A stretch of 64,000 nucleotides of DNA from VAZQ01 sp963827585 (GTDB taxonomy: Bacteria > Pseudomonadota > Alphaproteobacteria > Rhizobiales > Xanthobacteraceae). The notes under the pieces are model-generated. The model searched no databases. It was given only the letters and a program-made list of their open reading frames with translations, and was not told the DNA's origin. The position numbers and the translations under genes were made by a program. Each line of letters begins with the position of its first letter. Position 1 is the stretch's first letter. Positions 34,436-42,804 of this stretch are shown piece by piece. The DNA lies in assembly GCA_963827585.1 (NCBI GenBank), contig CAWHCK010000047.1, forward strand, positions 1 to 64,000. Direction: 5' to 3'.

Positions 34436-34675
34436 TCACGCCGCCAGATCGGCGGACGCCACCGGTTCGACGACGAAGCAGTATTTCCGCCCCCGGGAAT
34501 CGGTCGCCCACCAGCAACCCCGCTCTTCGTCGCAGCCGTAGTCGCCCCATAGCCGCGACGCATCAAACTCCGCCATCGCCATTGCGTCTTCCCACAGCTC
34601 GAAAAACGGCTGGAGCGGCCGGCGGGCGTCGACCTCACCATTGTCGTCGAGCGCCAAGCGAACGATCTGAAACAT
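34436..34675 (-). CDS. Small hypothetical protein
   Basis: From ATG 34675 the product is 79 residues: MFQIVRLALDDNGEVDARRP, then LWEDAMAMAEFDASRLWGDYGCDEERGCWWATDSRGRKYCFVVE. It is a compact alpha/beta protein with three cysteines and several tryptophans. Similar proteins recur in Bradyrhizobium-type genomes; function unknown. The longer upstream frame looks non-coding. Confidence 0.6.
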   Translation of the reverse strand: MFQIVRLALDDNGEVDARRPLQPFFELWEDAMAMAEFDASRLWGDYGCDEERGCWWATDSRGRKYCFVVEPVASADLAA

Positions 34676-34915
34676 GGGGCGATCCTCGATTCGGATTGCG
34701 TGCCCGTGCGGTACACGCCGTCCTTTGCAGGAGTTTGACAAGCCGCGCGCGCGGGTCGGCGCTGCCATGCGTTTGACGACGCACGGCGCGAGGCCACGAC
34801 GATTGTGGCCTTTCCGGGAAGCCGAGCGGGTGCACCCCGTCATCGAATCTTCACGTCGTGCAGGCTATCTAGCGATGATTAAGAAGATATTTTCGTCAGA
34901 ACTGAGTCAAAATCG

Positions 34916-35170
34916 ATGATTGAGGGCAACAGATTTGCGGTGCCGCCCGAGATCGAAGAGATTCTCGATCACCTTCCTCCGCACGTGACGCTCAACGTGC
35001 CCGATCACATTCTCTCGATCTGGTTCCCGCCCGGTCCGGTTGACGGTCGCATGGAGGGGCCTGCACTCACGCGCGCGCAAGCCTATGCGCAGAGCTGCGC
35101 ATGCAAGTTCGACTATCACCAAGACACGGGTGAAGGGATCTTCTACAAGCCGATACCGTCAGAGGACTGA
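34916..35170 (+). CDS. Small hypothetical protein
   Basis: The 84-residue product reads MIEGNRFAVPPEIEEILDHLPPHVTLNVPDHILSIW and ends in a Cys-Ala-Cys and Tyr-rich segment. Coding character is good. No recognisable family and no clear ribosome binding site. It lies between the small gene at 34436-34675 and the first palindromic repeat flanking the phnF remnant. Confidence 0.5.
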   Translation: MIEGNRFAVPPEIEEILDHLPPHVTLNVPDHILSIWFPPGPVDGRMEGPALTRAQAYAQSCACKFDYHQDTGEGIFYKPIPSED

Positions 35171-35203
35171 AATTCGGCAGTGGCTTCGCGACCAAGTCGG
35201 GCC

Positions 35204-35255
35204 TAGAGCATGATCCGGAAAAGTGGGTACCGGTCTTCCGAAAAGATCATGCTCA
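35204..35255. repeat. Dispersed ~52-bp palindromic element, copy A
   Basis: TAGAGCATGATCCGGAAAAG, then GTACCGGTCTTCCG and AAAAGATCATGCTCA. The arms GAGCATGATC and GATCATGCTC pair, with an inner pairing of CCGGAAAAG and CTTCCG. Close copies are at 35451-35502 and 58422-58473. It is the widespread Rhizobiales intergenic palindrome type. Confidence 0.75.
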
Positions 35256-35262
35256 AACAAAA

Positions 35263-35418
35263 AGCTGCGGTGTGGCGGTTGACCCCGTACCGTTCCGCCA
35301 AGGCCTGCTCGTTCGGCAGTCGTTTCCCGGACGGGAACGTTCCCGTCTCGATTTCGCGCCGGATGTCCGACGCGATGCTTTGCCAAACGATCACACCAGT
35401 GCGACGCATTCGCAGCAT
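35263..35418 (-). pseudogene. phnF: phnF remnant (GntR-family DNA-binding domain only)
   Basis: From ATG 35418 the frame reads about 52 residues: RRTGVIVWQSIASDIRREIETGTFPSGKRLPNEQALAERYGVNRHT, which is the winged-helix domain of PhnF, the GntR/HutC-family repressor of phosphonate operons (GVNRHT is typical). Directly after this the gene runs into palindromic repeat A, and the effector-binding UTRA domain is missing. It lies at the downstream end of the minus-strand phn genes. The truncated protein could at most still bind DNA; more likely it is not functional. Confidence 0.75.
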
Positions 35419-35450
35419 TCCGAGAAGTTTCGTGGCGTCGCCGCCAACTC

Positions 35451-35502
35451 TAGAGCAGGATCCGGAAAAGTGGGTACCGGTTTTCGGAAAAAGATCATGC
35501 TC
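35451..35502. repeat. Dispersed ~52-bp palindromic element, copy B
   Basis: TAGAGCAGGATCCGGAAAAG, GGTACCGGTTTTCGG, AAAAAGATCATGCTCCAG. Same family as 35204-35255, on the other side of the phnF remnant and 12 bases from the stop of the DUF1045 gene, so it may also serve as its terminator. Confidence 0.75.
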
Positions 35503-35514
35503 CAGCAATAAGCT

Positions 35515-36228
35515 CTAGCGGTCTGCGCACCCCGCGGTCAGTTCGATGCGGTCGAGAGCGCGGAACGGTGTCGACGACGTCTCCTGGCGCAACAACACAA
35601 GTTGCGTGATCGGCAGAAGTTTATCGCCATTGATCTTGGCGAAGCGAGCCTTCAGCGCGGCGAGGGTCGGTTCGCGATGGGCTGCGTCGAGCGGCCCCGT
35701 CAAGGTCATATGAAATCGAAAGTCATCGAAGACATAAGGGTAGCCCCATCGATCGAGGTTCTCGACCTGCCTCCCGCTCAAGCTGCCGCCGAGGCGCCGG
35801 TGCCTTTCGTCGGCGGCCAGAGGACGACGGAAGCGATCGAAGGCCATCACGCAATCCGCCGCCAGCCGATCGAGCGCGACGCTCGGCTCTTGTGCGACGA
35901 TGGCAATGAACCGCGCGAGCGGTTGGATGGTCGGTTCGATTGCCGGCAGCGTTCGAGGAATGGCGGCAAATCGACGGAGCTCAGTCGTCAGGTCGGTTTC
36001 GCCGGATGGGGGCAGGAGATGAAAGGGCGCCTTCAGCGTTGCATGAAATCCGTATGTGCGCGGCTCGCGCGTAAGCTCGGCCCAGGCGGACGGATCGAGC
36101 CCGAGGTCGGGCGGGCAGCCGAGCTCCTCGCCGGTGTAGCAGTCATAGCCGAGGATGCGGGCGCCGAAGCGATAGAGATCGGAGTTGGCCGGCGGCACGA
36201 AATAGATCGCGTATCTCGGCTCGTCCAT
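35515..36228 (-). CDS. DUF1045 phosphonate-metabolism protein, 2H-phosphoesterase-like
   Basis: The 237-residue product belongs to DUF1045, the family found with C-P lyase operons in Rhizobiales (TIGR03223 type). It has two H-x-T motifs, His62-Ala-Thr64 in YGFHATLKAPF and His173-Met-Thr175 in FRFHMTLTGPL, spaced as in 2H phosphoesterases / 2',5'-RNA ligase-like enzymes, so it may open cyclic phosphodiesters. That would suit the ribosyl cyclic phosphate made by C-P lyase, normally cleaved by PhnP, which is not seen here. ATG 36228 is preferred; a longer upstream frame is non-coding. It follows the phnM-like gene by 35 bases. Confidence 0.8.
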   Translation of the reverse strand: MDEPRYAIYFVPPANSDLYRFGARILGYDCYTGEELGCPPDLGLDPSAWAELTREPRTYGFHATLKAPFHLLPPSGETDLTTELRRFAAIPRTLPAIEPTIQPLARFIAIVAQEPSVALDRLAADCVMAFDRFRRPLAADERHRRLGGSLSGRQVENLDRWGYPYVFDDFRFHMTLTGPLDAAHREPTLAALKARFAKINGDKLLPITQLVLLRQETSSTPFRALDRIELTAGCADR

Positions 36229-36263
36229 CGGCGATCTTCCCGCTCGCGGAATCCGAAGCACGC

Positions 36264-37425
36264 TCATCGGGCCGTGGCGATGATATCCGCTTGCGCGAGA
36301 TACACGAGCCGGCCGGCCACGATGGTGGCGACGACGCGCGGTTGCCCGTCCGATGCCTCGACGATGATCAGGTCGGCGCGCCGGCCGGCCGCGATCGTTC
36401 CGCGGTCGGCAAGCCCCACTGCCGCGGCGGGAGCTTGCGACACCAGCGTCCATGCCTGCGCGAGCGGGAGGACGCCGCGCGTCGCGAGTGCGAAGGCCGC
36501 GAGCAGCGGCGCCGGATAGTAGTAATCCGAGGCCAGCACCGAGCAAAGTCCGCGCCCAACCATCTCGGTCGCGTCGATCCATCCGGTGTGACTTCCGCCG
36601 CGAACGACGTTCGGGGCGCCGAGCACGACATGGTCGCCCTGCGATGCGGCATCCTCGGCGGTCTCGACGGTGGTCGGAAATTCCGCCAGGCGGCAGCCGA
36701 GCGCGCGAAACCAGCGGCGCTGCTCGGGGCTGGTATCATCGTGCGAGAGCAGCGGCACGCCGCTGGCATTGGCAGCGGCGGCGAGCCGCTGGATCGAAGC
36801 GGTGACCTCGCTCGGCCCTCGATTTCGTGCGCTCGATTACTGCGAGAAAGTCCTCGCGGGTTTGTCCGGAGCGCTCGGCCATTTGCGCCACCTTGCGCGC
36901 GCGGTCCGCCGCTTCGATCGTGCCGGTCATGTGATCATTGAATGCGATCACGTCGATCCGGCGGCTGGCGAGCCACGCGATGATCTCGGCCTCGGCATCG
37001 AGATTGTAGGTCTCGTGACGAAGGTGGTAGCGGGTATCGGCGCCGAGTCGAGGCCGCAAGCGCTCGATGCCGCCGAGGATCGCGCGCGCATTCTCCGCCC
37101 CGCGCAGCCCGCCTTCCCACGACCAGGTCACGCCGTGGAAGACGGTGGTGATGCCATTGGCGACGGCTTGTCGATCGCTTTCCAGGAGCGCGACGTCGAT
37201 CGGAAATCCGACGCCCGGCCGCGGCATCATCTGTCGCTCGAATGCATCGCCGTGCACGTCGACGATGCCGGGCAGGACCAGAAGACCGGACGCATCGATC
37301 GCCTGTTCGGCCGCCGAATCGCTGCCGATGCCGGTGACGGTACCAGTGTCGGAATCGACATGAACGGTCGTGCCTTCGAGCCGACCTTCGACGAGCGCGT
37401 GACCGCCTTCGATGCGGATTTGCAT
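36264..37425 (-). CDS. phnM: Second PhnM-like amidohydrolase with apparent frameshift
   Basis: The first ~200 residues (MQIRIEGGHALVEG, PGIVDVHGDAFERQMMPRPGVGFP, HYLRHETYN-like, FNDHMTG) and, after a +1 shift near 36822, the rest (VTASIQRLAAAANASG, PLLSHDDTSPEQ, EFPTTVETAEDA, GAPNVVRGGSHTG, YYPAPLLAAF) read as one PhnM (RPnTP diphosphatase-family) protein of about 386 residues, the same length as the intact copy at 43510. The HGD metal motif differs from the HTDH of the other copy. Such a second PhnM-type gene commonly accompanies DUF1045. The shift may be a sequence error. Located between the acyltransferase and DUF1045 genes. Confidence 0.75.
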
Positions 37426-37538
37426 GATTGATCCTGGTTACGGACGAACGGGTTGCCGAGTTTCGCTTCCCTTCGTCGAGCTACGCGGGTTCGCTCGATC
37501 CATATCCGATTCGCCCATCTTATCTATGCGTGATGGAT

Positions 37539-38174
37539 TCATGCTCGGGTGAGCGTCAGCTCGTATTTCTCGAGGAAGCTATCGATCGACAGCTGCCGGA
37601 AGTCGGGCAAGGCTGCGCGCAACTGTTCGTGATCCCAGCTCCACCATGCCAGCCGTTGCAGGCGCTGCGCGATGGCGGGTGGAAACCGCGGCCGAATGAC
37701 ACGAGCCGGATTGCCGGCGACGATGGTGTAGGGCGGGACATCCTTGGTCACCACGGCGCCGGCGGCGACCACCGCGCCGGTGCTGACGGTACGGCCCGGA
37801 AGGACGATCGCCCCGTGCCCGATCCAGACGTCATGGCCAACGACGACCCGACAGGCGCGCCGCCACGCGAAAAATTGCTCTTCATCCTGCTCGCCCGGGA
37901 AATAGGCGCTTGCCCGGTAGGTGATATGCGATTGGGTCGCCCGGTCCATCGGATGATTGCCGGGATTGATTCGCGTCATTGCCGCGATCGAGCAGAACTT
38001 GCCGAAGGTCGTGTAGGCAATCTCGCTGTCGTTGACCACGTACGAGTAGTCACCGAGCGCGACTTCCAGCAGCTGGGTTCGTGCGCCCACTTGCGTATAG
38101 GCGCCGAGCCTGCTGTTGCGCACGTCGGCCGTCCGGTGGACCAGCGGCCTGGTCGAAAGTGCGGTCGTACCCAT
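37539..38174 (-). CDS. Phosphonate-locus hexapeptide-repeat acyltransferase
   Basis: The 211-residue protein has left-handed beta-helix (hexapeptide) repeats, e.g. VRNSRLGAYTQVGARTQLLEVALGDYSYV and GHDVWIGHGAIVLPGRTVSTGAVVAAGAVVTKDVPPY, ending IVAGNPARVIRPRF. It matches the xenobiotic-acyltransferase type found in C-P lyase operons (TIGR03308 family). It probably acetylates aminoalkylphosphonates or a pathway intermediate. ATG 38174 gives the normal length; the frame runs further upstream without support. First gene of the minus-strand arm, divergent from phnG, with a Pho box in between. Confidence 0.8.
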   Translation of the reverse strand: MGTTALSTRPLVHRTADVRNSRLGAYTQVGARTQLLEVALGDYSYVVNDSEIAYTTFGKFCSIAAMTRINPGNHPMDRATQSHITYRASAYFPGEQDEEQFFAWRRACRVVVGHDVWIGHGAIVLPGRTVSTGAVVAAGAVVTKDVPPYTIVAGNPARVIRPRFPPAIAQRLQRLAWWSWDHEQLRAALPDFRQLSIDSFLEKYELTLTRA

Positions 38175-38356
38175 GAAGACGGCATCGCCCTCCTGGCTGG
38201 ACGGCCATGCCTCCACGACGCAGATGACACGGCGATGACAGATCGATGAAGTGCGCCGAAGCAGGATGGCATTGCGGACCATCGACTGCGCTGGCGGCTC
38301 GTTGCCAACGCAAATCGGGGGGCCATTCTCCCCGCTGTGCTTGCATCCGAGCATGG

Positions 38357-38385
38357 CTGTCACCGCCTTGTCATTTAGCTGTCAT
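38357..38385 (+). promoter_or_regulatory. Pho box: three PhoB half-sites at 11-bp spacing
   Basis: CTGTCAC-CGCC-TTGTCAT-TTAG-CTGTCAT: three consecutive 7-base units, each followed by four bases, in the 11-base period of PhoB binding sites (CTGTCAT consensus). It lies 54 bases before the preferred phnG start and about 180 bases before the divergent acyltransferase start. It indicates induction of the phn genes by phosphate starvation through PhoB. Confidence 0.8.
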
Positions 38386-38438
38386 GGTGCAAAGCTTTAT
38401 CAGGTGTCCATACCCTCGTGAGCTTGTCGGAGCCAATC

Positions 38439-38930
38439 GTGTCGACCACCGAGCAAGCGCCCCCCGCCTCGACGTCGCGCGAAAGTCGGCATGATGCACA
38501 TCGGCGCGCCGCCCTGGCGGTGCTGGCCGACGCACGCGTCGATGAAATCGAGCAGGGACTGCGGGCGGTGGCCGAACCGGTCGACTACGTCGAGTTGCGA
38601 GCGGCCGAGACCGGGCTGGTCATGTTGCGCGGGCGGGTCGGAGGGGACGGCGCTCCTTTCAACGTCGGCGAGGCGACGGTGACGCGCGCAGCGGTCCAGA
38701 TCCCGTCGGGCGAGGTGGGCTTCGCCTACATCCTCGGCCGTGACCAGAGAAAGGCGCGGCTGTGCGCGGTCTGCGACGCCCTATGGCAAAGCAAGAGGTA
38801 TCGCGATGCCGTGGAGCAGCGGGTGCTCGCTCCGATCCGGGCGCGGCTCGACGCCGAGCGTGCATGCCAGCGTGCTCAGACCGCCGCGACGCGGGTGGAT
38901 TTCCTGACCCTGGTCCGCGGTGAGGATTGA
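38439..38930 (+). CDS. phnG: Carbon-phosphorus lyase core complex subunit PhnG
   Basis: The product, about 163 residues, matches PhnG: RRAALAVLADARVDEIEQGL, VELRAAETGLVMLRGRVGGDGAPFNVGEATVTRAAVQ, GFAYILGRDQRKARLCAVCDAL. PhnG forms the PhnGHIJ core that makes ribose 1-phosphonate triphosphate with PhnI. The GTG at 38439 has GGAG six bases upstream and is preferred to the GTG at 38418. Its 3' end overlaps or abuts phnH. Confidence 0.9.
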   Translation: MSTTEQAPPASTSRESRHDAHRRAALAVLADARVDEIEQGLRAVAEPVDYVELRAAETGLVMLRGRVGGDGAPFNVGEATVTRAAVQIPSGEVGFAYILGRDQRKARLCAVCDALWQSKRYRDAVEQRVLAPIRARLDAERACQRAQTAATRVDFLTLVRGED

Positions 38931-38935
38931 GACTG

Positions 38936-39526
38936 GTGCCGGCGGTCGCGTTTCCAGAGCCGGTGCTCGCAAGTCAAGCCGTGTTCCGGGCCGTGATGGA
39001 TGCCTTCGCGCGACCGGGTGAGATCAAGCCGCTGCCGCACGTGCTCACCGCACCGGCGCCGTTGAGCGCGACCGCCGCGGCACTGGCGGCGGCGCTGCTG
39101 GACTACGAGACGCCGCTATGGCTCGACGCCGCGCTGTCGGAGGCGCCCGACGTGACCGAATGGATACGCTTTCATACCGGGGCGCGGGTGACCGCGGATC
39201 CGCGGCAAGCAGCGTTCGCCATCATTGCCGATCCCGCGCGGGCGCCTTGCTTCGACGCGTTTTCGCTGGGCACGGCCGAGTATCCGGACCGCTCGACGAC
39301 GCTCGTGCTCCAGGTGGAACGGTTCGGCGCCGGCCAACGTTTGTCGTTCTGCGGACCCGGCATTGCCGGTCGCGTGCGTTTTTCGGCCGAGCCGCTGCCG
39401 CTCGATTTTTGTGACCGGCTGGTGGCCAATCACGCGCTGTTCCCGCGCGGTGTCGATGTGATCATGCTTTCCCCGGATGCCGTCGCGGCCCTGCCGCGCT
39501 CGGTCGTCGCGACGGCAGGAGACTGA
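38936..39526 (+). CDS. phnH: Carbon-phosphorus lyase core complex subunit PhnH
   Basis: The product, about 196 residues, shows the PhnH pattern: FRAVMDAFARPGEIKPL near the start, DYETPLWLDAAL, GTAEYPDRSTTLVLQVERFG and LSFCGPGIAGRVRF, FPRGVDVIMLSPDAVAALPRS. It is a structural subunit of the C-P lyase core. The start is either the TTG at 38927 (overlapping the phnG stop) or the GTG at 38936; spacing from the upstream GAGG favours the latter. phnI begins three bases after its stop. Confidence 0.9.
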   Translation: MPAVAFPEPVLASQAVFRAVMDAFARPGEIKPLPHVLTAPAPLSATAAALAAALLDYETPLWLDAALSEAPDVTEWIRFHTGARVTADPRQAAFAIIADPARAPCFDAFSLGTAEYPDRSTTLVLQVERFGAGQRLSFCGPGIAGRVRFSAEPLPLDFCDRLVANHALFPRGVDVIMLSPDAVAALPRSVVATAGD

Positions 39527-39528
39527 CG

Positions 39529-40638
39529 ATGTATGTTGCGGTCAAAGGCGGTGAGCGCGCCATCGAGAACGCCCACGCACTGCTCGCGGACGCGCGGCGC
39601 GGCGACCGTTCCGTGCCGGAGATTTCGCTCGATCAGATTTCGGAGCAGCTCGCACTGGCGGTCGACCGCGTCATGAGCGAAGGGTCGCTCTATGACCGCG
39701 AGCTGGCTGCGCTCGCCATCAAGCAGGCGCGCGGAGACCTGATCGAGGCGATTTTCCTGGTGCGCGCCTTTCGGACCACGTGTCCGCGCTTCGGCGCGTG
39801 CGCGCCGCTCGCGACCGCGGGCATGGACGTGCGGCGGCGCATCTCCGCCATCTTCAAGGACTTGCCCGGCGGCCAGGTGCTGGGACCGACCTTCGACTAT
39901 ACCCATCGCCTGCTCGACCCGGGACTGGCCGACGGGGCGGACGTCGCCGAGCCGCCCGCGGCGGTCCATGACGGCGCGCCGGTACGACCGGTGACCGACC
40001 TGCTCGAACGCGACGACCTCATCGAGCGCTCCCCCGTGAGCGCGGACGATCGCGAGGTCGGCGATTTGACCCGCGACCCGCTGGCGTTTCCGGCCGGGCG
40101 CGATCTGCGGCTGCAAAATCTTGCCCGCGGTGACGAGGGCTTCTTGCTGGCGCTGGGCTACTCGACCCAGCGCGGCTACGGCCGGACCCACCCGTTCGCC
40201 GGGGAGATCCGTTACGGCGAGGTCGAGGTCGAATTTTTCGCCGAGGAGGTCGGCTTCGCGGTCCCGCTCGGCCGGATCGCCCTGACCGAATGTCAGATGA
40301 TCAACCAGTTCAAGGGCTCGGCAGCCGAGCCGCCCCGCTTCACGCGCGGCTACGGTCTCGCGTTCGGGCAAAGCGAACGCAAGGCAATGTCCATGGCGCT
40401 CGTCGATCGCGCCTTGCGCGCGCGCGAGCTCGGCGAAGAGCTGCGCGCGCCGGCGCAGGACGAGGAATTCGTCCTGTCGCATTCGGACAACGTGCAGGCG
40501 ACCGGCTTCGTCGAGCATTTGAAGCTGCCGCATTACGTGGACTTCCAGGCCGAGCTCGGCCTGGTGCGGCAGATGCGCGAGGAATTCGCAGCCGCGTCCC
40601 GCGACTCCGGCAACGTGCTGCAGGATGCGGCCGAATGA
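39529..40638 (+). CDS. phnI: Carbon-phosphorus lyase core complex subunit PhnI
   Basis: The 369-residue subunit starts MYVAVKGGERAIENAHAL, as PhnI does, and continues FDYTHRLLDPGL, LGYSTQRGYGRTHPFAGEIRYGEVEVE, ALTECQMINQFKG-like and CKLPHYVDFQAELGLVR-like blocks. PhnI with PhnG, H and L catalyses displacement of adenine from ATP by the phosphonate. Length is normal. Overlaps phnJ by four bases (ATGA). Confidence 0.95.
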   Translation: MYVAVKGGERAIENAHALLADARRGDRSVPEISLDQISEQLALAVDRVMSEGSLYDRELAALAIKQARGDLIEAIFLVRAFRTTCPRFGACAPLATAGMDVRRRISAIFKDLPGGQVLGPTFDYTHRLLDPGLADGADVAEPPAAVHDGAPVRPVTDLLERDDLIERSPVSADDREVGDLTRDPLAFPAGRDLRLQNLARGDEGFLLALGYSTQRGYGRTHPFAGEIRYGEVEVEFFAEEVGFAVPLGRIALTECQMINQFKGSAAEPPRFTRGYGLAFGQSERKAMSMALVDRALRARELGEELRAPAQDEEFVLSHSDNVQATGFVEHLKLPHYVDFQAELGLVRQMREEFAAASRDSGNVLQDAAE

Positions 40639-41550
40639 GCGCGCCGGTCTACAACTTCGCCTATCTCGACGAGCAGACCAAGCGCATGATCCGGCGTGCG
40701 ATCCTCAAGGCGATCGCGATTCCCGGCTACCAGGTGCCGTTCGCGAGCCGGGAAATGCCGATGCCCTACGGCTGGGGCACCGGCGGCGTGCAGGTCACGG
40801 CCGCGATCCTGGGGCCGGACGACGTGTTGAAGGTGATCGACCAGGGTTCCGACGACACCACCAACGCGGTGTCGATCCGAAAATTCTTCGCCAAGACCGC
40901 CGGGGTGCGCACGACCACGCGCACGGCGGAGGCGACGGTGATCCAGACGCGCCATCGCATCCCGGAAACTGCGCTCGCGGCGCACCAAGTTCTCGTCTAC
41001 CAGGTTCCCATCCCCGAGCCGCTCCGGTTCCTGGAGCCGCGCGAGACCGAAACCCGCCGAATGCATGCGCTCGCCGACTACGGGGTGATGCACGTCAAGC
41101 TGTACGAGGATATCGCCCGCCACGGCCACATCGCGACCACCTACGCCTATCCGGTCAAGGTGGACGGCAGATACATGACGGATCCCTCGCCGACGCCGAA
41201 ATTCGACAATCCCAAGATGAACAATTGTGCGGCGCTGCAGCTGTTCGGCGCCGGCCGCGAAAAGCGCATCTACGCAATCCCGCCCTACACCTCGGTCGTG
41301 TCGCTCGACTTCGAAGACCATCCGTTCGAGCGCTATCGCTTCGAAGGGACTTGCGCGCTTATGCGGCTCCACGGAGAGCTTTCTCGACGAGGTGGTGACC
41401 GACGATCGCGGCGGACGGATGTTCGTCTGCTCCGATACCGATTATTGCGAACGCCGTCGCGATGGGGTGCAAGAAGGCGATGAGAAGGCCGATTCCACTC
41501 GCGAGAACCGGCGCGGAGCGGCGGCATGCTTGACCAGGCCAGGCTCCTGA
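40635..41550 (+). CDS. phnJ: Carbon-phosphorus lyase PhnJ, with apparent frameshift
   Basis: Radical-SAM C-P lyase subunit. About 240 residues are normal (YNFAYLDEQTKRMIRRAILKA, GWGTGGVQVTAAILG, QGSDDTTNAVSIRKF, DFEDHPFERYRFEGTCAL). At 41359-41361 one extra base shifts the frame exactly before the second cysteine of the iron-sulphur motif; in the +1 frame it continues CGSTESFLDEVVTDDRGG, FVCSDTDYCERRR, to a stop at 41550. The corrected protein is about 304 residues. The uncorrected protein would lack cluster cysteines and be inactive. Other indels in this window suggest a sequence error. Its end overlaps the GNAT gene by 25 bases. Confidence 0.8.
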
Positions 41551-42011
41551 TGCGGCCGGCGGAGCCGGCGGATCTTCCCAAGGTCCTCGAGCTCTATGCG
41601 CAACCCGAACTCGACGCCGGCAATGTGCTCCCGCTCGAGACCGCGGAGCAGCTCCTGGAGCGCTTCGCGGACTACCCCGACTACACGCTCTACGTCGCCG
41701 AGCGCGGCGGCGACATCGTCGGCACCTTCGCCTTGCTGGTGATGCACAATCTCGGCCATCTCGGCGCGCCGTCGGCGATCGTTGAGGATGTCGCGGTGGC
41801 GCCGGCCTTGCACGGCGAGGGCATCGGCAAGGCCATGATGCAATTCGCGCTCGATCTGTGCCGCGACAAGGGTTGCTACAAGCTGGTGCTGTCCTCGAAT
41901 GCCAGGCGCGAGCACGCCCACGCGTTCTACGAATCGCTCGGATTCGAACGTCATGGCTTCAGCTTCCGCGTGGGTGTCGCCCCGGCCGCAGGGGATGCCG
42001 TCGTCCCATGA
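41526..42011 (+). CDS. GNAT-family N-acetyltransferase in phn operon
   Basis: The 161-residue protein has the GNAT fold: LLMRPAEPADLPKVLELY, LYVAERGGDIVGTFALLVM, AIVEDVAVAPALHGEGIGKAMMQFAL (acetyl-CoA motif), CYKLVLSSNARREHAHAFYESLGF. Position between phnJ and phnK suggests a role like PhnO (N-acetylation of aminoalkylphosphonates) though sequence alone does not prove it. It overlaps phnJ upstream and phnK by four bases. Confidence 0.8.
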   Translation: MLDQARLLMRPAEPADLPKVLELYAQPELDAGNVLPLETAEQLLERFADYPDYTLYVAERGGDIVGTFALLVMHNLGHLGAPSAIVEDVAVAPALHGEGIGKAMMQFALDLCRDKGCYKLVLSSNARREHAHAFYESLGFERHGFSFRVGVAPAAGDAVVP

Positions 42012-42796
42012 TGCAGCAGGATGTCGATCAGCCTCTCCTTGTCGCCCAGGGCCTGAGCAAATGGTACGGACGGCAGCTCGGCTGCCGTGACGTCTCGTTC
42101 GCCGTCCATCCGGGCGAGGTGATCGCGGTGGTCGGGGAGTCCGGTTCCGGCAAGTCGACGCTGCTTCAGCTCCTCTCCTGCCAGCTCGAGCCGTCCGCCG
42201 GGGAGGTGCTCTATTGCATGCGTGATGGAGTGACGCGCGATCTTGCGTCGCTCGGCGAGGCGGAGCGCCGGTTCCTCTTTCGCACCGATTGGGGTTACGT
42301 CCATCAGGATCCCGCCTTGGGCTTGCGCATGACGGTGTCCGCCGGAGCGAATGTCGGAGAGCGTCTCATGGCGCTGGGCTGGCGGCATTACGGCCGGATT
42401 CGCGGAACCGCGGCCGACTGGCTCGGGCGCGTCGAGATCGATCACGCCCGCATCGACGATCCGCCGCATGCCTATTCGGGCGGGATGCGGCAGCGGCTGC
42501 AGATCGCGCGCAATCTCGTCACCCGGCCACGCCTCGTCTTCATGGACGAGCCGACCGGCGGGCTCGATGTCTCGGTCCAGGCGCGGCTGCTCGATCTCTT
42601 GCGCGGGCTCGTGGCCGAGCTTTCGCTGGCGGCCGTGATCGTGACGCACGACCTCGCCGTCGCACGGCTGTTATCTCATCGCACTATCGTCATGAAGGAC
42701 GGCGAGGTGATCGAAATCGGACTGACCGACCAGGTGTTGGAAGATCCGCGCGAAGCCTACACGCAGCTGCTCGTGTCATCGATCCTGCCGCCGTGA
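42008..42796 (+). CDS. phnK: Phosphonate C-P lyase system ATPase-like protein PhnK
   Basis: The 262-residue ABC-type ATPase has Walker A GESGSGKST, the PhnK-like WGYVHQDPALGLRMTVSAGANVGERLMA segment, signature YSGGMRQR and Walker B LVFMDEPTGGLD. PhnK binds the C-P lyase core and is not a transporter subunit. Starts at ATG 42008 or 42011. The stop is followed by phnL after eight bases. Confidence 0.9.
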   Translation: MMQQDVDQPLLVAQGLSKWYGRQLGCRDVSFAVHPGEVIAVVGESGSGKSTLLQLLSCQLEPSAGEVLYCMRDGVTRDLASLGEAERRFLFRTDWGYVHQDPALGLRMTVSAGANVGERLMALGWRHYGRIRGTAADWLGRVEIDHARIDDPPHAYSGGMRQRLQIARNLVTRPRLVFMDEPTGGLDVSVQARLLDLLRGLVAELSLAAVIVTHDLAVARLLSHRTIVMKDGEVIEIGLTDQVLEDPREAYTQLLVSSILPP

Positions 42797-42804
42797 GGTC
42801 CCGC

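Noticed and set aside
36291..36941. Plus-strand open frame antisense to the phnM-like gene
   Set aside because: No domain and the antisense phnM reading is clearly conserved.
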